Below, piece after piece: positions 7,822-16,431 of a stretch of DNA of 39,637 bases (positions within the stretch are counted from its first letter, which is position 1; each line of letters begins with the position of its first letter). Source of the DNA: a bacterium (GTDB lineage Bacteria; Zhuqueibacterota; QNDG01; JAFGCO01). A program made the position numbers and the translations under genes. The stretch spans positions 1-39,637 of the forward strand of contig JAFGCO010000040.1 of NCBI GenBank assembly GCA_016932575.1, written 5' to 3'. The notes below the pieces were generated by a model, which ran no database searches, was not told where the DNA came from, and saw only the letters and a program-made list of their open reading frames with translations.

Positions 7822-10800
7822 ATGCCGAAACGGGATGACATAAAAAAGGTCATGATTATTGGTTCCGGACCGATTATTATCGGCCAGGCCTGCGAATTTG
7901 ATTACTCAGGAACTCAGGCTTGCAAAGCCTTGCGTTCCCTGGGGTATGAAATCGTTCTGGTTAATTCAAATCCTGCCACCATTATGACGGATCCTGACAT
8001 GGCGGATGTGACCTATATTGAGCCTCTCAATTTGGAATATTTAACCCAGATCATCGAAAAGGAAAAACCCGATGCCCTGCTGCCGAATCTGGGCGGTCAA
8101 ACCGGACTCAATCTCTCGTCCCAGTTGCATAAATCCGGTGTGCTTGAAAAAAACGGGGTGAAGATCATCGGAGTGAATGTCGATGCGATTGAACGCGGAG
8201 AAGACCGAACGGCATTTAAACAGACCATGGAACGCCTTGGCATCGAGATGCCCAGAAGCCGGGCAGTAAATTCCGTAAACGATGCGTTGAAAGTGGCGGA
8301 TGAACTGGGATATCCGGTGGTGGTGCGGCCCGCGTATACTCTGGGAGGCACCGGAGGCGGCCTGGTGTACAATATTGAAGAATTAAAAACCGTAGCGGCC
8401 CGCGGCCTGTCCGCAAGCATGGTTCATCAGATACTCATCGAAGAATCTGTGCTGGGCTGGGAAGAGCTGGAACTCGAAGTGGTGCGGGACGCCAAAAATC
8501 AGATGATCACCGTGTGTTTCATTGAGAATGTGGATGCCATGGGCATACATACAGGAGACTCATACTGTACGGCGCCCATGCTGACCATCGATCCGGAGCT
8601 TCAGAAAAAATTGCAAAAATACTCGTATGATATTGTCGAAGCCATTGAGGTAATCGGCGGCACCAACATCCAGTTTGCTCATGATCCGGAAAGCGGCCGC
8701 GTCGTCGTAATCGAAATCAACCCCCGGACGTCGCGCTCATCCGCCCTGGCGTCGAAAGCCACGGGATTTCCGATAGCGTTTGTATCTTCATTGCTTGCCG
8801 GCGGCCTGACCCTGGATGAAATTCCTTACTGGCGGAACGGCACACTGGACAAGTACACGCCTTCGGGAGAGTATGTGGTCGTGAAATTTGCCCGCTGGGC
8901 GTTCGAAAAATTTGAAGGCGTCGAGGACAAGCTCGGCACACAGATGCGGGCCGTCGGAGAAGTAATGAGTCTCGGCCGAAATTACAAGGAAGCGTTTCAA
9001 AAAGCCATCCGGTCGCTCGAAATCGGACGGCACGGTCTTGGATTTGCCAAAAATTTCAACACGCTTTCTCTGAACGACCTTTACAGCCTGCTGGGAACGC
9101 CTTCCAGTGAACGACAGTTCCAGATGTATGAAGCGCTGCGCAAGGGAGCGGATATTCAAACACTCTATCAAATCACCCATATCAAACCCTGGTTCTTAAG
9201 TCAGATGAAGGAACTGGTCGATCTCGAGCAGCAGCTGCTTGAACACAAAGGCACTATGCCCCCGGATGATTTGTTGATCCAGGCAAAAAAGGACGGATTC
9301 GCAGATAAGTACCTGGGCAAATTATTGAATCTGCCGGAAACAGAGATTCGAAAAAAACGGATAGCCCTGGGTATCGAAGAAGCCTGGGAACCGGTTCCGG
9401 TCAGCGGTGTGGAAAACGCCGCCTATTATTATTCCACTTATAACGCGCCGGACATCGTCAAAGTGAAAAAATCAAGAAAAATCATGGTACTGGGCGGTGG
9501 TCCCAACCGGATCGGTCAGGGCATAGAATTTGATTATTGCTGCGTTCATGCGGCATTTTCGATTCGGGATGCCGGATATGAATCCATTATGGTCAATTGC
9601 AATCCTGAAACCGTATCTACGGATTATGACACTTCTGACAAACTCTATTTTGAACCATTAACCGTGGAAGATGTGTTAAGCATCTATACCAAAGAAAAAC
9701 CGGAAGGGGTTATCGTGCAATTCGGCGGACAGACCCCTTTAAATATTGCACGGGAGCTGGAAAAAGCCGGTGTGAATATTCTGGGCACTTCTCCGGAAAC
9801 CATTGATCTGGCCGAGGATCGCGACCGGTTCCGTAAAGTGATGCGTAAGCTTGGCATTCCCCAGCCCGAATCCGGCATGGCCAGCACGCTGGATGAGGCT
9901 CTGAAAATCGCCGGGCGTATCGGGTATCCGCTTATCGTGCGTCCCTCCTATGTCCTGGGAGGACGCGCCATGATGATCGTTTTTGACGAGACCATGTTGA
10001 AACGGTATGTGACAGCCGCTGTGGATGTCTCGCCGGAACGCCCCATACTCATCGATAAATTTCTGGAGAATGCCATCGAAACTGAAGCTGATGCCATTTC
10101 CGACGGCACAGATGCCTTTGTGCCGGCAGTGATGGAGCACATTGAATATGCCGGTATTCATTCCGGAGATTCAGCCTGCGTCCTTCCGCCTGCAAATATA
10201 CCCCAAAAACACATTCACACAATTGAAGAGTATACCCGGAAAATCGCCATTGAATTAAATGTGATGGGATTAATGAACATTCAATATGCCATCGCTGAAG
10301 ACATCGTCTATATTCTGGAAGCCAATCCCCGGGCCTCACGGACAGTCCCGCTGGTTTCGAAAGTATGCAATATTCCCATGGCGAAAATCGCCACTGAAAT
10401 CATGATGGGAAAAAATTTGAAGGATTTCAAATTAGCTAAAAACAAAATTCATCATTTCGGCGTCAAAGAAGCGGTGTTCCCCTTCAATATGTTCCCTGAA
10501 GTGGATCCCATACTCGGGCCGGAAATGCGGTCTACGGGTGAGGTACTGGGGCTGGCCGATTCATACGGGCTGGCTTTCTATAAATCCCAGGAAGGCACAC
10601 AATCTCCCCTGCCCCTGAAGGGAACGGTCCTGATCACGGTTGCGGACCGGGACAAACCTGGGATTCTTGAGGCGGCCAGATTCTTTAAAAAGCTGGGATT
10701 CAAAATTCTGGCGACCAAAGGCACACGAAATTTTCTTGCAAAAGAAAATATCTCCTCCGATCTGGCTCTGAAAATCAAAGAGGGACGGCCAAATATTGTG

Positions 10801-11040
10801 GATATAATTAAAAATGAAGAAATTCAGCTGATCGTGAATACGCCTCGGGGGCCGTTAACTGAAATCGATGATTCGTATATCCGAAAATCCGCAATTAAAT
10901 ATAAAATTCCTTATATTACCACAACTGCGGCGGCCCTGGCCGCCACACGGGGTATCGAAGCCCGGCAGAACAATCATACAATTGTTCAATCACTTCAGGT
11001 TTATCATGCGAATATTCTGTCAGACAATGCCGGCAAATGA
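7822..11040 (+). CDS. carB: Carbamoyl-phosphate synthase large subunit
   Basis: This 1072-residue protein has the full length expected of CarB. It makes carbamoyl phosphate from bicarbonate, ammonia (delivered by CarA) and two ATP, feeding pyrimidine and arginine synthesis in the cytoplasm. The N-terminal half opens with KKVMIIGSGPIIIGQACEFD and the second half repeats it as KIMVLGGGPNRIGQGIEFDY, the two pre-ATP-grasp repeats. Each half has an ATP-grasp region (EINPRTSRSSALASKATGFP; EANPRASRTVPLVSK). The last 130 residues are the allosteric MGS-like domain (TVLITVADRDKPGI). AGGAG precedes the ATG. The small-subunit gene carA is not in the window; the gene downstream is a DUF4954 protein. Confidence 0.98.
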   Translation: MPKRDDIKKVMIIGSGPIIIGQACEFDYSGTQACKALRSLGYEIVLVNSNPATIMTDPDMADVTYIEPLNLEYLTQIIEKEKPDALLPNLGGQTGLNLSSQLHKSGVLEKNGVKIIGVNVDAIERGEDRTAFKQTMERLGIEMPRSRAVNSVNDALKVADELGYPVVVRPAYTLGGTGGGLVYNIEELKTVAARGLSASMVHQILIEESVLGWEELELEVVRDAKNQMITVCFIENVDAMGIHTGDSYCTAPMLTIDPELQKKLQKYSYDIVEAIEVIGGTNIQFAHDPESGRVVVIEINPRTSRSSALASKATGFPIAFVSSLLAGGLTLDEIPYWRNGTLDKYTPSGEYVVVKFARWAFEKFEGVEDKLGTQMRAVGEVMSLGRNYKEAFQKAIRSLEIGRHGLGFAKNFNTLSLNDLYSLLGTPSSERQFQMYEALRKGADIQTLYQITHIKPWFLSQMKELVDLEQQLLEHKGTMPPDDLLIQAKKDGFADKYLGKLLNLPETEIRKKRIALGIEEAWEPVPVSGVENAAYYYSTYNAPDIVKVKKSRKIMVLGGGPNRIGQGIEFDYCCVHAAFSIRDAGYESIMVNCNPETVSTDYDTSDKLYFEPLTVEDVLSIYTKEKPEGVIVQFGGQTPLNIARELEKAGVNILGTSPETIDLAEDRDRFRKVMRKLGIPQPESGMASTLDEALKIAGRIGYPLIVRPSYVLGGRAMMIVFDETMLKRYVTAAVDVSPERPILIDKFLENAIETEADAISDGTDAFVPAVMEHIEYAGIHSGDSACVLPPANIPQKHIHTIEEYTRKIAIELNVMGLMNIQYAIAEDIVYILEANPRASRTVPLVSKVCNIPMAKIATEIMMGKNLKDFKLAKNKIHHFGVKEAVFPFNMFPEVDPILGPEMRSTGEVLGLADSYGLAFYKSQEGTQSPLPLKGTVLITVADRDKPGILEAARFFKKLGFKILATKGTRNFLAKENISSDLALKIKEGRPNIVDIIKNEEIQLIVNTPRGPLTEIDDSYIRKSAIKYKIPYITTTAAALAATRGIEARQNNHTIVQSLQVYHANILSDNAGK

Positions 11041-11066
11041 ATCAGACGAAACTGGGAGACAGAATT

Positions 11067-13271
11067 ATGGATCACGTAAAAATTCTCCAGACCAATCAGA
11101 TAGGCAAAGACTTTATCCCTGCAGAATATCTTCCCAAAGGCAAGGATGAATATTATTTGAGGGACATGCAGTTTCCGAAAAAGGAAAAAGCATGGCGGCA
11201 TTTAAACCATGTGGAACTTGAACAGCTCATCAAGAACGGAAATATTTCCAATAACTGGGACGATATCTATGTCATCGATCCGTTCGATCCCGGTCTGATT
11301 CTGAATTCGGAATTTTTCGGGCGTGTTTATATCGGCAACTTAAGTCCGCTTGTACTTGAACATCATGACCTGCAGATTCCCACGGGAATCGTTCAAAGTA
11401 AAATTGTGGCCTGTGATATAGGAAATGATGTGGCCATTCATAATGTCAGTTATCTGGCGCATATGATCATTGGGGATCAGTGTATTTTAATGAATATCGA
11501 TGAAATGCATACCACCAATCACGCCAAATTTGGAAACGGCATTATTAAAGAAGGCGAATCCGAAAGCGTGCGAATCTGGCTGGACGTTATGAATGAGACC
11601 GGAGGCCGGAAAATAGCGCCCTTTGACGGTATGATTCCCGGAGATGCCTATTTATGGGCCAAATATCGTGATGATCATGTGCTGCAGGAAAAGCTGCTTT
11701 CAATGACACAAAACCGGTTTGATGCGCGGCGGGGCTATTATGGAAGCGTCGGAAACCAGGTGGTCATTAAAAATTCCCGAATTTTAAAAGACGTCAAGAT
11801 AGGCGACTGCTGCTATATTAAAGGGGCCAATAAATTAAAAAACCTCACCATTAATTCCAGTAGCAACGAACGTTCTCAGGTCGGCGAAGGCGTCGAACTG
11901 GTCAACGGTATCGTCGGTTACGGGTGCCATATATTCTACGGAGTCAAGGCAGTGCGGTTTATCCTGGGAAACCGTGCCAACCTGAAATACGGCGCCCGGC
12001 TGATCAACTCCTTTCTGGGAGCCAATTCAACCATCTCCTGCTGTGAAGTTCTCAACAATCTGATTTTCCCGGCCCATGAACAGCATCACAACAATTCATT
12101 TCTCATTGCCAGTGTGGTACTGGGTCAAAGCAATATGGCCGCCGGCGCCACCATTGGATCGAATCACAACAGCAGGGCGAATGACAATGAAGTTCAGGCC
12201 GGCCGCGGATTCTGGCCGGGTTTGTGTTCCAGTATCAAGCATTCGTGCCGGTTTGCCTCTTTTGTGCTGCTTGCCAAAGGAGATTATCCGGCCGAGATGG
12301 ATATTCCCCTTCCTTTCAGCCTGCTGAACAACAATGTCTCCGGAGACCGGCTGGAGGTGATGCCTGCTTTCTGGTGGATGCACAACATGTACGCTCTGGC
12401 ACGGAATGCATGGAAATTTCAAAACCGGGATCAACGGCAGGTCAAGATTCAAAATATCGAATTTGAGGCACTGGCCCCGGATACGATTGAAGAAATCCTC
12501 AAGGCCCGGCATTTATTGGAAATCTGGACCGGCAAAGCCCGACTGCATGCTTCGGGAAAATTACGCCGGGATCAATCAGAAACAGAAATCGCTGAAACCG
12601 GCCGGAAATTATTAGCCGCGGCGAGGGATGAAACTCAGGATCTCGAAGTACTGGGCGAGCACATGGAAAAATCAAGACGCAAGGTGGTCATTCTTAAGGT
12701 CTGGGCCGCTTTTCAGGCGTACGGACAGATGCTCTATGACTATGCAGTGAAGAACATGATCCGGTATCTCGATGAACACGCCGAAGCGAATTTCGATACG
12801 ATGAATCAGGCCCTGACCGCCCCCAGAATTCAGACATGGGTGAACCTCGGCGGACAGCTCGTTCCGGAAAAAGATGTGGATAAATTGCGCTCGGACATTA
12901 ATAAAGGAAAATTGAAATCCTGGGAAAGCGTTCATCAGCGGTATGATGATCTATGGGATCAATATCCCCTGGAAAAGCAAAAACACGCCCTGGCTGTTCT
13001 GTGCGGATTGCTCAATACAAGGACATTGACCCAATCCCAATGGATCGACGCGCTGGATAAGGCCGTGAGCATTCAGGAGTACATCCGGGATAAAGTGTAC
13101 GAATCGAGAAAAAAAGATTATGACAATCCGTTCAGGCAGGCCACCTTTAGAAATCCGGCGGAAATGACAGCCACGATCGGTAAAGTGGAAGAAAACAGTT
13201 TCATCCGGCAGATTCGTGAGGAAACAGAAATTTTCAAAAAGAAGGTCAGCGAAATAAAAAAGAGAAGCTGA
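11067..13271 (+). CDS. DUF4954 family protein, left-handed beta-helix type
   Basis: The protein has 734 residues from the ATG at 11067, which has GGGAG eight bases upstream. An alternative ATG at 11037 overlaps the carB stop by four bases but lacks a good ribosome site. I recognise the DUF4954 pattern: an N-terminal segment, then hexapeptide-like turns (IGNDVAIHNVSYLAHMIIGD, VKIGDCCYIKGANKL), the motif NETGGRK, and a helical C-terminal 250 residues rich in Lys and Glu. The beta-helix resembles sugar-nucleotide acyl- or nucleotidyltransferases, but no activity is established as far as I know. Position right behind carB implies joint transcription. The protein has no signal peptide and is probably cytoplasmic. 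Confidence 0.85.
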   Translation: MDHVKILQTNQIGKDFIPAEYLPKGKDEYYLRDMQFPKKEKAWRHLNHVELEQLIKNGNISNNWDDIYVIDPFDPGLILNSEFFGRVYIGNLSPLVLEHHDLQIPTGIVQSKIVACDIGNDVAIHNVSYLAHMIIGDQCILMNIDEMHTTNHAKFGNGIIKEGESESVRIWLDVMNETGGRKIAPFDGMIPGDAYLWAKYRDDHVLQEKLLSMTQNRFDARRGYYGSVGNQVVIKNSRILKDVKIGDCCYIKGANKLKNLTINSSSNERSQVGEGVELVNGIVGYGCHIFYGVKAVRFILGNRANLKYGARLINSFLGANSTISCCEVLNNLIFPAHEQHHNNSFLIASVVLGQSNMAAGATIGSNHNSRANDNEVQAGRGFWPGLCSSIKHSCRFASFVLLAKGDYPAEMDIPLPFSLLNNNVSGDRLEVMPAFWWMHNMYALARNAWKFQNRDQRQVKIQNIEFEALAPDTIEEILKARHLLEIWTGKARLHASGKLRRDQSETEIAETGRKLLAAARDETQDLEVLGEHMEKSRRKVVILKVWAAFQAYGQMLYDYAVKNMIRYLDEHAEANFDTMNQALTAPRIQTWVNLGGQLVPEKDVDKLRSDINKGKLKSWESVHQRYDDLWDQYPLEKQKHALAVLCGLLNTRTLTQSQWIDALDKAVSIQEYIRDKVYESRKKDYDNPFRQATFRNPAEMTATIGKVEENSFIRQIREETEIFKKKVSEIKKRS

Positions 13272-13426
13272 TGCTTCTTTTACTCTCGGTTCATACTTAC
13301 AATCGCACGGAATGGTGCATTCTGTGAAACATGTCCATTTTAAAAATTTATATACCTGTACGCTAATGCTTTTCATACAGATCATTCAGATTTCCCGATT
13401 TTTGACATCTGAAATCTGATTAAAAT

Positions 13427-13456
13427 TTGACATTTTTCATGAATGGTATGTATATC
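13427..13456 (+). promoter_or_regulatory. Sigma70-like promoter of the SIS gene
   Basis: TTGACA at 13427-13432 and TATATC at 13451-13456 are 18 bases apart, about 64 bases before the SIS-protein ATG. A second TTGACA at 13402 has no matching -10. The rest of the 248-base gap shows nothing recognisable. Confidence 0.5.
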
Positions 13457-13519
13457 ATCACTTTTTTTCGAATTCAGTCTTGACTGCATGATATCATATA
13501 AAAATAAGGAGTCAGCTTC

Positions 13520-14539
13520 ATGAATCTTCAGGATGACAGGTATTCCAAATTCGCTCTGGTTCAGGAAATGATGGAAACGGCAGACGTTGTACGACGGTTC
13601 AATCCGGATCAAACCGGTCCAATCGTTAATGATATTCGCTCCGCAGGTCGATTGCTGCTGACAGGCGAAGGATCCAGCCGGATTTTTCCCGCAAAAAATA
13701 TGATACGCAAGGCTCTGCGCCGGGGCTCGCCGTTCATGATCGTCACAGACGGCTCTCGCCAGTCGGCGCAATATGATCTGTCTCAGTTTGCAGTCTTTTG
13801 CGCTTCCAATTCCGGGCGTACCAAAGAAGTGGTGCTCCTGGCCAAACAGCTAACTGAAGCAGGAAATCCACGCCGATACGCGCTGACCGCCAATAATAAT
13901 ACGCTGCTTGAAAAAGCATGTAATCAATCCTTCGTGCTGACATGCGGCTGGGAACAAGCCGTCGCTGCCACGAAAAGTGTGGTCGAGCAGGCATTGTTTT
14001 ACGAGTCCATCCTCTGGAATTCGGAAAATAAAGACATGAAATCCGTGCTCCCGGGACTCGCGGACCAAATTCAGAAGGCGCTGACGCAGACAATCGATCC
14101 GAAAATCATCGAAGCGGCCACCCGGGCTTCGACCCTCTATTTTGCAGGATATAACGACGGAGTCGCGGAAGAGCTGACTCTGAAAACCAATGAAATCACC
14201 CGCCGAAAATCCGACTTTCTGGAAGGCACATACGCCGTTCACGGTATCGAAGAAGTGATGCAGTCAGAAGATGTGGTGTTTGTCGTGGATCCGATAGATA
14301 CCGAAATAGAGAAATTTCAGGAAGTGCTGACCGATGGTGTCGGATTAAGAGTTGTCGCGATTGCGGATCGCGATACACCCCTGGAAACCATTCGCATTCC
14401 CGACGCCGGTGAAATGGCACCTTACTGCTATCTTTGCGCCGGATGGAATTTGCTTGTGGAAATAGGATTGGCTCTTGGTATTAACCTGGACAAACCTGAA
14501 CGTGCCAGAAAAGTCGGTAATGAATTTCTCGGTCAGTAA
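13520..14539 (+). CDS. SIS-domain sugar-phosphate isomerase/aminotransferase-like protein
   Basis: This 339-residue protein has two sugar isomerase (SIS) domains in the arrangement of the GlmS C-terminal half. The first (about 40-170) contains LLTGEGSSRIFPAKN and the phosphate-binding SNSGRTKEVV. The second (about 190-320) contains LYFAGYNDGVAEELTLKTNE and the ETNEI-like segment typical of GlmS/AgaS/FrlB proteins. There is no glutaminase domain, so it probably isomerises or deglycates a phosphosugar. AAGGAG lies upstream. The DUF1846 gene follows after 61 bases on the same strand, which suggests a shared transcript. The substrate cannot be told from sequence. Confidence 0.88.
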   Translation: MNLQDDRYSKFALVQEMMETADVVRRFNPDQTGPIVNDIRSAGRLLLTGEGSSRIFPAKNMIRKALRRGSPFMIVTDGSRQSAQYDLSQFAVFCASNSGRTKEVVLLAKQLTEAGNPRRYALTANNNTLLEKACNQSFVLTCGWEQAVAATKSVVEQALFYESILWNSENKDMKSVLPGLADQIQKALTQTIDPKIIEAATRASTLYFAGYNDGVAEELTLKTNEITRRKSDFLEGTYAVHGIEEVMQSEDVVFVVDPIDTEIEKFQEVLTDGVGLRVVAIADRDTPLETIRIPDAGEMAPYCYLCAGWNLLVEIGLALGINLDKPERARKVGNEFLGQ

Positions 14540-14600
14540 GGAATCGAGGCTTCAGCCGGTTATAATATAGTCCTCCAACCATTTCAACAAGGAGTCTCCT

Positions 14601-16118
14601 GTGCCCCAAAAAATCGGATTCGATAATGACAAGTACCTCATCGAGCAGTCTTCTGCGATCCTGAAACGCGTCGAACAATTTGATCATAAACTCTATCTGG
14701 AATTCGGCGGCAAAATTTTATTCGATTATCATGCATCGCGCGTACTTCCCGGATTCGATCCCAACGTGAAAATGCGTCTTCTGTCCCAGTTGAAAAACAA
14801 GGCGGATATCATTCTCTGCATCTATTCCGGTGATATTGAGCGGAAAAAACTGCGGGCCGATTTCGGCATCACCTACGACGCTGATGCACTCAAACTTATA
14901 GATGACCTTCGGGACTGGGGACTCGACATATGCGCTGTGGTAATCACCCGCTATGAAGAGCAGCCGGCAGTCAAGGTATTTAAAAACCGGCTGGAGAACC
15001 GGGGCATTCACGTATACACACATCGATTCACAAAAGGATATCCCACAGATGTGGACTTAATCGTCAGTGATGAGGGATATGGGGCCAATGACTATATTAA
15101 AACCGTCAAACCGCTCGTGGTTGTCACCGGTCCGGGACCGGGCAGCGGCAAACTTGCCACCTGCCTGTCTCAACTCTATCACGAATACAAACATGGCGTG
15201 AAAGCAGGATATGCCAAATTCGAGACATTCCCCATCTGGAATATTGCATTAAAGCACCCTGTGAATATTGCTTACGAAGCGGCCACCGCCGATCTGAAAG
15301 ATTACAACGAGATCGATCCGTTTCATCTGGAAGCCTACGGAAAAACCGCAGTAAATTATAATCGGGATGTGGAAGTCTTCCCCGTATTAAGACGAATTCT
15401 CGAAAAAATCACGGGATCGAAATCCATCTATCAGTCACCGACAGACATGGGAGTCAACCGGGCCGGCTTCGGTATTGTCAACGATACGGTCGTTCGGGAA
15501 GCGGCGAAACAGGAGATTATTCGGCGCTGCTTTCGATATCAGTGTGAAGAGGCCATGGGATTTGTGGGCAAAGACACGGTTCAGCGAGCCGAATTGCTGA
15601 TGAAAGAGCTGGGATTGAAGCCCGAGGATCGTCGCGTGGTTGAACCGGCCAGACAGGCGGCCCGGGAGGCCAAAGAAAAAGGCAAGGGCAATGAAAACAT
15701 CTACAGCGGAACGGCACTGGAGCTGGCAGACGGAAAAATCATCACAGGCAAGAATTCTCCTTTAATGCACGCGGCTGCCAGTCTGATATTAAACGCGATC
15801 AAGCATCTTGCCAAAATCCCCGACAATATCCATCTGCTGTCGCCGAATATCCTTTCATCAATCGAAGAACTGAAACGCGACACACTGCAGTCCAGAAATA
15901 TCAGTCTGGATCTTGGAGAAGCGCTCATCGCCCTGAGTATCAGTGCCGCGACCAATCCGTCGGCAGAAGCCGGTATGGCAAAATTGAAAATGCTGAAAGG
16001 GTGTAACGTGCACACCACACACATTCCAACACCGGGAGATGAAGCCGGACTGCGAAAATTAGGGATCAATGTCACCAGCGACTCGGATTTCTGCTCAAAG
16101 AATTTATTTATGGATTGA
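14601..16118 (+). CDS. DUF1846 family protein
   Basis: The gene starts with GTG at 14601, supported by AAGGAG nine bases upstream. The 505-residue product matches DUF1846 throughout: [20 protein letters not shown] at the start, a glycine-rich [15 protein letters not shown] loop near residue 178, the [12 protein letters not shown] segment near 280, and a C-terminal [18 protein letters not shown]. The glycine loop resembles a nucleotide-binding site but is not a canonical Walker A. Structures exist for the family, but I know of no settled function. It lies directly behind a phosphosugar-type SIS gene, suggesting a linked metabolic role (inference). Confidence 0.92.
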   Translation: MPQKIGFDNDKYLIEQSSAILKRVEQFDHKLYLEFGGKILFDYHASRVLPGFDPNVKMRLLSQLKNKADIILCIYSGDIERKKLRADFGITYDADALKLIDDLRDWGLDICAVVITRYEEQPAVKVFKNRLENRGIHVYTHRFTKGYPTDVDLIVSDEGYGANDYIKTVKPLVVVTGPGPGSGKLATCLSQLYHEYKHGVKAGYAKFETFPIWNIALKHPVNIAYEAATADLKDYNEIDPFHLEAYGKTAVNYNRDVEVFPVLRRILEKITGSKSIYQSPTDMGVNRAGFGIVNDTVVREAAKQEIIRRCFRYQCEEAMGFVGKDTVQRAELLMKELGLKPEDRRVVEPARQAAREAKEKGKGNENIYSGTALELADGKIITGKNSPLMHAAASLILNAIKHLAKIPDNIHLLSPNILSSIEELKRDTLQSRNISLDLGEALIALSISAATNPSAEAGMAKLKMLKGCNVHTTHIPTPGDEAGLRKLGINVTSDSDFCSKNLFMD

Positions 16119-16145
16119 TCGTTTTATCAATCCTGCCCGTCAGAG

Positions 16146-16271
16146 TAAGTAGGGTGGGGCTTGCCCCGCCTTTTTCATAGATGATTCAACTTCTTAATGT
16201 TTTATACAGGCGGCGGGCTTTTTGCGCGGACAGGAGGAATAATAAATGTATGGCAAGCCCCAACCTGCTTA
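16146..16271. repeat. REP-like inverted repeat pair
   Basis: A GC-rich hairpin sequence at 16146-16170 (TAAGTAGGGTGGGGCTTGCC and onward) is followed 81 bases later by its inverted copy at 16252-16271, which differs at two of 20 bases. The left unit folds on itself (GGTGGGGC with GCCCCGCC). A third copy is at 18870-18900. It fills most of the 313-base gap before the GH5 gene; the remainder, 16272-16431, is AT-rich with nothing recognisable. Pairs of such units are typical of bacterial REP/BIME elements. Confidence 0.65.
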
Positions 16272-16431
16272 CTGGTCTGGGATCTGCCCATATAATTAAG
16301 GATATTCATCTGTTCATTTTTCCTTGCTTTTCTGAATTTATCCTTTATCTTTCTAATTATTCATACCTTTCAAAAGTGACAGAATGACAAAATTTACCGA
16401 TGATTTATCTATCGAATCATAGGGGGATGGA

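Noticed and set aside
16181-16387. 68-codon plus-strand open frame
   Set aside because: It runs through the REP-like inverted pair and shows no conserved motif.
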